The translations under genes and the position numbers were made by a program. A stretch of 64,000 nt of DNA from positions 5,051,088 through 5,115,087 of the forward strand of contig OZ025883.1 of assembly GCA_964019415.1 (NCBI GenBank), given 5' to 3'. How positions within the stretch are numbered: position 1 is the stretch's first letter; each line of letters begins with the position of its first letter. Positions 24,465 through 61,603 of the stretch are shown one piece after another. The notes beneath the pieces were generated by a model. That model was not told where the DNA came from. It worked only from the letters and a program-made list of their open reading frames with translations, and made no database searches. This DNA is from Ianthella basta. Lineage: Eukaryota > Porifera > Demospongiae > Verongiida > Ianthellidae.

Positions 24465-26077
24465 GCTGCCCACGGATGAGGAAATATCTTCTATTGTGGC
24501 AGCGAAAGAATTGTTTAAGCAGCCCATGCAAGAGCTCAGAAATGCACTAGAGTCTATAGATAGTGACTGCCAGCATGGACACTATACAGATTGCTGCTGT
24601 ATAGATGTTAATGATGACATGGAGGAACAAGAACAGTTTCGAAAGCTGTTAGGCCACCCACTTCCATGTGCTACTGGAACATGCGGTAGCCTACTGAGAA
24701 CAGTCAGAGGTGCATCAGTTCACTACCCACAGCTGCGACGAATCCTGGTCTTGCTGTGTTCAGCACGAAGCTACCATCGCCACATTAATGCAATTGATGT
24801 GGCACTAAGCTCAGTGGATTATGACCAGCTGAAGAAAGTTGCTGGTATCAATCACTACGAGGAGCTATGCCAAAGTGAGTGTGACTCTTACCAGGAGAAT
24901 CTTGCTGCAGGTCTTCCAGGCCTTGAACCCTTGCTCCAACTGAAACAAGCCCCTCTCATTACAGAACTTGAGAAGGAGTTGGCTGATGACCCAGAGTATG
25001 CATGTTGTTGTTGTGAGCGCCTGCTTCAGCGAAAAAATGTCACAAGCATGAAACAAAGTGCCTCCAAGTTCACGACAAAAGTGTGGCAACTGTTAAAGCA
25101 GCACATTCTTGCACAAGACAAGGAAGCTGACATTGATTCTCTGTATGTGTGCCAATACTGTCGGCCTATTCTGAATGGCAACAAGATGCCATCTCGTTGC
25201 ATTCTTAATGGGCTAATTACTGAGCCTGTGCCCACAGAACTAGGTTCCTTGGATGCTTTGAGCAGACAGCTCATTCAAAGAGCAAAAGCTTTTCAGACTG
25301 TAGTAAGATTAGGCACATACACAACAAAGGTGCCTGTTTACAATTCTCTGAAAGCCTGCAAGGGAACCATGTTCTTTCTTCCCCTACCTTTGAAGAAGAC
25401 TTTGGAAACATTAGGGGATGTGAACATTGACAATACCAGTTTGCCATTACAGATATGTAGTAACCAAGGGTCAAGTGTAAAATTGCCTGAGCCTGAATTG
25501 TACATCATGGTGAATGGAGTACCATCAAAAGAGAAAGTGGTCCGGCGTAGCATCGTAGATGTGAGTGCTGTCAAGGTTGCCATAGAGAAGCTGAAAGAAA
25601 TAAACTGGCTGTATAAAGGGGTTGACAACACAAGCACTGATGATGTTGCAAAGCAGGTTATCGAGACTGCAGACAGTGCCACCAGCACCATGTTGGTGAA
25701 GGCAAGCAAGGAAGATGTTTCTGCATTCCAATCGTATGCAATTCGTACACTAAATGATAAGCAGTCTACATTGTCTGACATTGAACAGTACAAACTGCTT
25801 AGTGTAAAGGAGGATGCACTGGACAATCGCCAGAAGTACCTGGATGTCATGTGCTTTCCTCATCTATTCCCTAATGGTAAGTTTGGTGAGTTTCATAGTT
25901 CAGGCTCGAGTATTTCGACCGAACGGCCATTTTCGGATCACGTGACATTCTTACTATACTAATATTCATGGCCCGTCACAATGGCTCCTTCGACCGAATG
26001 CCGCAATGTCGCTGCCTGATTGGCTTAACCAGCGTCCGTAACAACGACTTGCTTTGTTATTCAGTTGACGCCGAACA

Positions 26078-26290
26078 ATGGCAGATATTCCTGTAAGGAG
26101 AAGAAGTGCGGCGTTTAATGCAAATAGTTCATGTGGCTGCATTCTTGCTTTGCTACAGGACGACGCTATTCTTGAAGCGATGGAGGAGTATGAGCAGGGA
26201 CCTGCTGAGGTGCAGGGACTTGCACCGGGCCAGTCAGGTGCACGACGGAACAGAAGAAATGGTTGTGGGTTAGTATGTATGCTGGGTTTG
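26078..26290 (+). CDS. Possible first exon of an unknown gene
   Basis: An ATG opens MADIPVRRRSAAFNANSSCG and continues through an acidic segment (DDAILEAMEEYEQG) to a possible donor in ggttagtatg near 26275. The next plausible exon would be about 28401-28528, after the acceptor ttttttgtgcag, encoding an Arg/Glu-rich stretch. The palindrome at 26359-28330 would then sit in the intron. The product is not recognised and the splice model is a guess. Confidence 0.3.
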
Positions 26291-26358
26291 CAGCAGGTAC
26301 ATACTTAACTCAAGTGAATTACCAATTACATTATTTTGTATGTATAATGGTATGTTAC

Positions 26359-28330
26359 ATATACATATAGTATGGTGATTGCGCAACTATAGGGATTTAA
26401 GTATTGGCAGGTGGTCCTATATATGTGATATAGACCTGAAAAGAGGTCTGATATCACGATATCAAAACTCTGATTGCGCAACAGGTCTTATATCAAGAAG
26501 GAATGTAATGAAACCAAAGCCAAATGTGCGTACTGTCAGGCGAAGCAGTCTTACCAGCAGTCTTATTTCACTGTGGCCGTGACAATCAGTGCTGCGGAGG
26601 ATCTTGATGCTCCAAGAAAAAATGCGACCCCTAAAAATCGTCGCACAAAGGAAAGTCAGTTGGACAAGATACATGCGTAAAGGGACGTATTTTAGGAACC
26701 GAGCACTGAGTCCGGCTCTGTTGCGCGAAACTAGGGCGTGGAAGACGCGCAGACACGGTCCGTTGAGCGACTTTTTCAGATGACAAAAACAAAGTCCAGC
26801 TGGATATTGTCGAAAGCTCTCAAATGTTATTAAAATTGTCCCCTGCATCGAAGTCGGTGTTCTGCCAGAAAAGAAGCGTTTTCAAGACTCTCTGTGCAGC
26901 ACCTTGTCACGGCCACAACCAAAACTGCTGACTGTGCATTATTTTGAATTCGGTTCCCTGTAATCTCATTGGTCAGCGTACTGCCAATAGGCGCGCAGTA
27001 TTCTCATTGGTCAGCCCTGAAGCTTGTTGTGACGTCACGGAGACGTCTACTGAATGCAATGGTGCCGTAGCCCGTTCCAGAAGGATCAGTGATGTAATGC
27101 AGGCACTTATGGAATGCAAATGGCGTCGTCGCCGGAGAGGTCTGGGCTCGATATTGCTGCAGAAGGTTCGTTCCTCTTGCGCACTCACCATACTATATAA
27201 GACATATAGTACGGTAGGTCGGTCTATAGCCTCTATATAGGACCTCGGCGCTCATATTTACCTCGGCGCTTCACGCCTCGGTAAATATGTAAGCGCCTCG
27301 GTCCTATATATCGGCTATAGACCTCCCTACCGTACTATATGTAATACATATAGTACGGTAGGGAGGTCTATAGCCGATATATAGGACCGAGGCGCTTACA
27401 TATTTACCGAGGCGCGAAGCGCCGAGGTAAATATGAGCGCCGAGGTCCTATATAGAGGCTATAGACCGACCTACCGTACTATATGTCTTATATAGTATGG
27501 TGAGTGCGCAACAGGAACGAACCTTCTGCAGCAATATCGAGCCTAGACCTCTCCGGCGACGACGCCATTTGCATTCCATAAGCGCCTGCATTACGTCACT
27601 GAACCTTCTGGAACGGGCTACGGCACCATTGCATTCAGTAGACGCCTCCGTGACGTCACAACAAGCTTCAGGACTGACCAATGAGAATACTGCGCGCCTA
27701 TTGGCAGTACGCTGACCAATGAGATTACCGAATTCAAAATAATGCACAGTCAGCAGTTTTGGCTGTGGCCGTGACAGGGTGCTGCACGGAGAGTCCTGAA
27801 AACGCTTCTTTTCTGGCAGAACACCGACTTCGATGCGGACTCAGAACTAGAGGGGACAATTTTAACCACATTTGAGAGCTTTCGACGATATCCGGCTGGA
27901 CTTTGTGTTCGTCATCTGAAGAAGTCGCTCAACGGACCGTGTCTGCGCGTCTTCCACGCCATAGTTTCGCGCAACAGAGCCGGACTCAGTGCTCGTGTCC
28001 TAGAATACGTTCCTTTACGCATGTATCTTGTCCAACTGACTTTCCTTCGTGCGACGATTTTTAGCGGTCGCGTTTTTTCTTGGAGCGTCAAGATCCTCCG
28101 CAGCACTGATTGTCACGGCCACAGTGAAATGGTAAGACTGCTTCGCCTGACAGTACACACATTTGGCTCTGGTTTCATTACATTCCTTCTTGATATCAGA
28201 CCTGTTGCGCAATCAGAGCGTTGATATCGTGATATCAGACCTCTTTTCAGGTCTATATCACATATATAGGACCACCTGCCAATGCTTAAATCCCTATAGT
28301 TGCGCAATCACCATACTATATGTATTACAT
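26359..28330. repeat. Nested palindrome of about 2 kb (two inverted 825-base units around a palindromic core)
   Basis: The symmetry centre is at 27344. Units 26369-27194 and 27494-28317 are inverted copies with a few substitutions and small indels. Each unit has its own 19-base inverted ends: agtatggtgattgcgcaac at the outer edges, and the variant with gagtgcgcaac at the inner edges. The 299-base core (27195-27493) is itself symmetric and made of two hairpins. The arms are not identical, which argues against a read or assembly foldback artefact. No transposase is present. It looks like a foldback or long-TIR non-autonomous transposon, or two such elements head to head. Confidence 0.9.
27203..27485. 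repeat. Core double hairpin of the nested palindrome
   Basis: Hairpin 1 (27203-27341) pairs catatagtacggtagg with cctaccgtactatatg around a short loop ttcacg near 27270. Hairpin 2 (27347-27485) is its mirror image. Arms of about 65 bases contain ctataggacc-type words and gaggtaaatat / atatttacctc pairs. Confidence 0.85.
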
Positions 28331-28890
28331 ATATGCTATGTTGTCTATACTATATTATTACCCCACTCATAATCCATTTAATGTTTTCTTTTTTGTGCAG
28401 GTGCAAGTTTTATAACTTTGTCGTGCGCGTAAGCTGCAGGAGGAGCAGCAAAGTGAGGGAAGGGGAGGAGGAGGTGGAAGGGGGGCGCAGGGCACAGAAG
28501 CCCTATGAAGCCGCTCGGGCCCACAGTGGTAATGTACGTGTGATACATGGGCTATGCTACTCACATGCTTACATGTTATGATGCTTTCTATTCTTCATCT
28601 ACACAGATCTTCCATATGAATGTTCAGCCCGGGGCGCATATATACTTCAACAATTAAGGAACTATATATATATATTAACTACTACTGTAAACTATTATAT
28701 ATATATATATTAACTACTACTGTAAACTATTATACTATTATATTATAACTACTATATTATAACTATTATACTATTATACTATTATACTATTATAACTATT
28801 CTATAGCCAACTTCTGTCATTCTATCTTGTATTAATATTTATTATTATGATTATTGTTATCATCAGTACTGGTATATACTAGTATTAGTA

Positions 28891-29192
28891 TCTAATATAT
28901 AAAGCCGACTGTGTCTGTGTGCGTGTTCATGATAACCGCGCGCGTTTCTTGCTCCGTCGCCGTCAAACTCTCAATTATTGCAGAGCCTAGGCTAACCACT
29001 TGCAGATGCATTTTGGTATCAATGGGTAATTGATTGAACTACCCACAGCTTGATCGTTGGACCTTGAAGTTGATTCAGCCCCCCTAACTAGAACCATCGA
29101 TCTTCCTACACTACTGAGTAACATGGTTGTTGAGGGCATCGGGAGACAGGTGTCGGGCGCCATAGCTCGCCAAAGGCGGGCCACTCTGCTAG
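28891..29192 (+). mobile_element. Putative non-autonomous Helitron/Helentron-like element
   Basis: The left end tctaatatataaagccgact followed by gtgtctgtgtgcg resembles 5' ends of Helentron-like elements. Near the right end a short hairpin, cgccaaaggcg, is followed after about 10 bases by CTAG and then T, which fits the Helitron rule of a 3' hairpin, CTRR and insertion before T. It is about 300 bases and has no coding capacity. The match is to a general pattern, not to a known family. Confidence 0.4.
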
Positions 29193-29497
29193 TAATTATA
29201 TATTATTACTACACATTCATTGTTATTTATACCCAGTTGCCCTGGCAATGGATATGTTAATGCATGATGGAGTATATTGTGCATATACAGGTAATCTGCT
29301 AGTTAGCTATAGCTAGCTGAAACCTCGAACCCTATGGCCAGGGTTACAGAATTAAGGTCCACTACTTGCACCAATGGTTGTGGGTTAGTATGTATCTACA
29401 GTTCAGTTACATACTATAAAAAGTACAGAAACATGAAATAATAAAAATTTTCTACAAAAATTGTAAGGATGTAGGGATGGTACAAATAACACAGAAA

Positions 29498-29631
29498 CAA
29501 GTAAAGGCTGTTACACAGTGGAGCATCAACCATCGTCCCTACATTCAAGCTAGGGTGTAGGACTATAAGGTGCAACATTCTTGCATGTAGGGACCATGGT
29601 TGATGCTCCACTGTGTAACAGCCTTTACTTG
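29498..29631. repeat. Near-perfect 134-base hairpin
   Basis: The left arm caagtaaaggctgttacaca is the exact reverse complement of the right end tgtgtaacagcctttacttg. Pairing extends inward through gtggagcatcaaccat / atggttgatgctccac and tccctaca / tgtaggga, leaving a small loop. It fits a MITE or a source of hairpin RNA. Confidence 0.9.
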
Positions 29632-30380
29632 GAGATAAGGGGAGTGACCGAGAAAGGGAGTACCTCCTCCTGGCCTGTCTGTGAACTGGTATGACCCCAC
29701 AATGAGTGCTGTTGGGGGGGGGGGGGGGGGGGGGAGGGGAGAGGAAGGGAAGGTGGTGAAGAAATATGTGATGCAGAGATTTCACTAGTGTTGTTTGAAG
29801 CCAATTGCTGTACTGTAGGTCCACAGAGTATGATGTGTATTGTACATGTACTGTATGTACACTGTACATGCACATACATACTGTATGTTAACATGATCTT
29901 TTGTACTGTATAGCATATTACTACCACATAATGTACATATACTTAGGAATAGGAATAATATGATACATACACGTAACCCCTATTGCATTATTGTTATATA
30001 GGATTGCGTTGGGATTGCTATGGGTGTTTTCCAAGAATTATGGGTTGTTATGTGTTTACCACCTACAAACAGCAGCGTGGTACACTGTTCTAGGAATGAG
30101 AGGACCTTCTCTGTCAGTGTCCATGTGCTGCATTCTAACATTACCAAGAATAAATGGTGTCATTTTACGAATTTGTGTGTCATGTTGTGATTGGTAGGTA
30201 AGGAGTGTGCATACACTTCACCCCTTGGGATAATATGAGGTGTAGAGTAAACGCAAAAGCCACAAGGAAGTTTGCAGTACACATCATTCTAACCACATTC
30301 ACCTTTCACACATCCTGTCATGTTCTGGGACTCCTGGGGTGCTTTCCTCCATATCACCTGCCCCACCCTGTGCCCTGCAG

Positions 30381-58572
<28,192 letters not shown>

Positions 58573-59711
58573 CGGCCAGTGCTGGGGAAGGTGAAAAATT
58601 TCCACACCTCAAAATGTGACTCTCAAATTCATTTCTTGTGTAATTAGTAAGCATGCTTATTTATGTTCACCTTTTAGTCTGACTATGATGCTGTAATATA
58701 TTGTTACTGAATTAATGACTAATAATTATACTGGGGCCGATTTCTATGACTTCATAGATCTGTTTAAAATGTTAGTCATGTGATCCCTGGAAGTAGAAGT
58801 GTTAATTTAATTTTGCTGAACTATATAATGCAGGCCATGCAGCACATGTTGGTCATGTGCGTGTGTGATGCAACATGTAATCAATATCCGAAATTAAAGC
58901 TACACCACCCCTAGTCTAGTACGCTAGACCCTTTCCTTCATGAGCCAGGCTCTTAATTGCAGGGCCCCATGCAACCGAGAGGGGCTGGTGTATGTACAGG
59001 TGCTGTAGACTATGCAGCTTCTATAATATGTATGCATGTACAATACAGATGTGAACGGCAAGTACGTTGTTCATTACTCATGCACTGTACCATGCAATTG
59101 CAAATTATGAAATTCTACTATATATTATAATTGTTATTTTCCCTTGATGTGCACACATATTATATATGATTAGATCTAGCTATTATAGAGCTTGCATGCA
59201 TTGCAGGATCTGGAGGAGAATGGTTAATTTTAATGCCAGCATAGAGTGATAGAGACTGAGTGCATAGCGAGTATATCACAAACAATATTTTATGCATGGT
59301 GCATCATATATAGTACATTATGCAATTGCAACATGAATTTTGACCCAATACTTAAATATGGCTTTAACAGGAATGCTATATAATTTTTGTGAATTTACCC
59401 AGCAGCACCCACAAAATATCATTTACGGTCTGAATATTTTAAAACGATCGATAAATTTAGCCATCGCAGTACGTATTTTGAGGCCAGGCTGTGGGCGCTT
59501 AAAGCAGCAAGTGCCCGGGAGCAGAGAGGGTCACGCAAGCAGCAGCCTAGTGAGCCAGCTGGTGAACCTGCATGCGCATAGTTTTGACGTGCAAGTAATA
59601 GGCAGTTCACTGTTGTTCTTAGCATCAATCCCAGGCCAAATGTTCCGGCCGCAGGCCGGTGCCGTAAAGGGTCCAGGAACGAGGTTTAATAGTCCCACTA
59701 TTATACGTGTA
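58573..59711. other. 3' flank of ligase copy 2, no gene seen
   Basis: Matches 8469-9114 joined directly to 13673-14154, showing the sequence without gypsy element 1. It also has the AATTAAA-type signal near 58893. Confidence 0.75.
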
Positions 59712-59720
59712 GTCTGGCTC

Positions 59721-59773
59721 GCTAGACCGTCCCGTAAGCGCCGGTAGGCGTGGAAGGGAAGGGACGGTCTAGC
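59721..59773. repeat. Short inverted repeat at the duplication edge
   Basis: gctagaccgtccc and gggacggtctagc are exact reverse complements around gtaagcgccggtaggcgtgg. It begins within 10 bases of the point where copy 2 stops matching copy 1, so it may mark the end of an inserted element that includes the helicase gene. Confidence 0.65.
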
Positions 59774-59897
59774 GGCAATAGCGATTAGTTCACACCTTCT
59801 CGACCAATCAGATGCCTTAGCACCGAATCGGTGCAACTGTATTCATGAAGTGTTAAACAGGCTACCGGCAAAATGGAGCGGAAGGTGTGACAACCGA

Positions 59898-61520
59898 ATG
59901 CCATCGTTTCCAGGATCAGTTGAATTCGTGCAAGCAGCAAGTAAGACAAGGGACCACCGTGAAACCAGACGAGAGCCACCGTTTCCAGGATCCGGTGATT
60001 TCGCGCAAGGACTCAAGCCAATGGACGTTAATCGCTATCGCTTCGAGGACGCTGTGAAGTTCGCGCTTGGAAGCTTACAGAAAACATACTTGCAGCTGTC
60101 TGCGCACCAAAAGGAAGCCCTGAAGAGCATCCTCAGTGGAAAAGACACTTTCGTTTGTCTTCCCACGGGTCATGGTAAATCTATCATTTTCGAGTGCTTG
60201 CCGTACTGCTGGGATTTCTTGCGCACTGACAGTGCTCCGTCGTCAGAACAAGTAGTGAAGCCATCGTCGGTATTGGTTGTGTCACCACTGATTTCACTGA
60301 TGAACAGTCAGGTGGGTGAGCTGCACAAGCGAAATCAGAGTGCTGTCAGACTGTCACAGGATATTTCCAAAGATGATGAGCTGAAATTGTTGAATGGCTC
60401 CATTCGTTACGTATTTGCTTCTCCAGAGGCTCTCGACGAGGGACGGTGGAAGTCTGTTCTGTTGAAACCCAGCTTCAGCTTAGCAATTAAAGCTGTGTTT
60501 TGTGATGAAGCTCATTGTGTTGAAGTCTGGGGTGGTGGGGTATTTCCTTTTCGCCAGAGCTACTCCAAACTGGCCTCTCTTCAGTCATTTTTCACATCAA
60601 CAGTGCCCTTTGTGGCTCTAACAGCCACAGCATCTACTTCTACACGGTTGAAGATCTGCAAGTCGCTCAATATGATTGAGCCTGTCATCATCACTACTTC
60701 GCCTAATCGCATCAATCTACGCTACAGCGTAATCCATGTGGAAGAAAGCATTGTCAGTCGGTTCACCTGGCTGCTTGAAGAACTGAGAATGGAACAAAGC
60801 AATGCCACAAGAACTGTTGTGTTTTGTCGCTCCATTGCAAGCTGTGCCAGCTTGTATCGCCTGTTCGATTTTACTCTCAAGGATGAGGGATATGTTCCCA
60901 GAGGTGTCATTAATGTCAAAAATGCACTATTTGGCATGTTCCATTCCAAAATCACTGATTATGAGCGAAGTGCATTATTGGAGTCATTTTCGAAGCCAGA
61001 TGGAGTTTGTCGTATTTTATTCAGTACCATTGCCTTTGGAATGGGCCTCAACATTCCAAACATCTACAGAGTAATACACGATGGCCCAGCTGAGAGCGTG
61101 GATCATTATGTGCAAGAAAGTGGCAGAGGGGGTCGTGATGGACATCTATGCGAAGTTGTACTGTACCTGTACTCAGGGTCAACCAGAGGTAAAATCAGCT
61201 CTGAGATGAAGATGTATTGCAAGAACAAGAAATGTTGCCGTAGAATTCAGTTGATGGAGTGCTTTCCAGGGCACATTGAATTTCCCCAGCCAGCGCATAT
61301 GTGTTGTGATATATGTGCCACTGAGTGTCTCTGCAATTGCACTTGTGGAATATGCCATTGCACTATGGAGAACTCACCATGCAGTGAGTGTTGCACATGT
61401 GTCAACAGATGTACACATGTCCCCACTAGCACTATTACATCAGAGGAGGGAGCTTCACAACTAATGTACGAATCAACTTCAGAATCGGATGAGGAAAGCC
61501 CCAAATCAGATTCTTCCTGA
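59898..61520 (+). CDS. RecQ-like DNA helicase, intronless
   Basis: RecQ enzymes unwind DNA 3' to 5' using ATP. Motifs in order: HQKEALKSILSG (motif 0), LPTGHGKS (Walker A, about 60159-60182), VVSPLISLM, DEAHC (about 60504), ALTATAS, TVVFCRSI, FSTIAFGMGLNIPN and QESGRGGRDG (motif VI, about 61111). The RecQ zinc-binding module follows (CCRRIQLMECFPG...CCDIC), then a Cys-rich tail and an acidic Ser-rich end. No winged-helix or HRDC domain is seen. The aromatic-rich loop after DEAH departs from the usual form (WGGGVFPFRQSY). Two in-frame ATGs are possible, 59898 and 60021; the helicase region begins after the second. The single exon, in a genome rich in introns, and the neighbouring DUF6589-type gene suggest mobile-element cargo and not the host RecQ. 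Confidence 0.88.
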   Translation: MPSFPGSVEFVQAASKTRDHRETRREPPFPGSGDFAQGLKPMDVNRYRFEDAVKFALGSLQKTYLQLSAHQKEALKSILSGKDTFVCLPTGHGKSIIFECLPYCWDFLRTDSAPSSEQVVKPSSVLVVSPLISLMNSQVGELHKRNQSAVRLSQDISKDDELKLLNGSIRYVFASPEALDEGRWKSVLLKPSFSLAIKAVFCDEAHCVEVWGGGVFPFRQSYSKLASLQSFFTSTVPFVALTATASTSTRLKICKSLNMIEPVIITTSPNRINLRYSVIHVEESIVSRFTWLLEELRMEQSNATRTVVFCRSIASCASLYRLFDFTLKDEGYVPRGVINVKNALFGMFHSKITDYERSALLESFSKPDGVCRILFSTIAFGMGLNIPNIYRVIHDGPAESVDHYVQESGRGGRDGHLCEVVLYLYSGSTRGKISSEMKMYCKNKKCCRRIQLMECFPGHIEFPQPAHMCCDICATECLCNCTCGICHCTMENSPCSECCTCVNRCTHVPTSTITSEEGASQLMYESTSESDEESPKSDSS

Positions 61521-61603
61521 CAAAAATAATATAATGCACATGTAACAGTTGCACTATATTTGTTAATATAGATACATTATAATTGTCAATTTATTATGTC
61601 AGG

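Larger units (their letters stand above)
22496..25890 (+). pseudogene. Helitron-type replicase/helicase N-terminal region (DUF6570-like), decayed
   Basis: All parts read in one direction and resemble the N-terminal part of large Helitron-associated proteins common in invertebrate genomes. Part 1 (about 22496-22990) contains near-identical 15-residue units, YSADPEAKKAAAKE plus one. In-frame stops at 22991, 23036 and about 23105 break the link to part 2 (23126-23550, with SSEPFFYDTAYKLV and KWKCTEEC). Part 3 (24466-25890) continues logically from part 2 (TDEEISSIVAAKELF, CPxC-type cysteine pairs) and ends at FPHLFPNGKFGEFH, the beginning of the Helitron helicase-like region. Rep catalytic motifs and the helicase are absent. 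The copy is dead. Assignment to DUF6570/Helitron rests on recall of the family style. Confidence 0.65.

Noticed and set aside
26462-28212. Several short open frames inside the palindrome on both strands
   Set aside because: They are mirror images of each other caused by the inverted arms, with no recognisable domain.
29713-29735. G-run considered as a G-quadruplex or promoter element (also 30720 and the C-run at 34944)
   Set aside because: These are simple homopolymers in introns; those beside splice acceptors are polypyrimidine or repeat noise.
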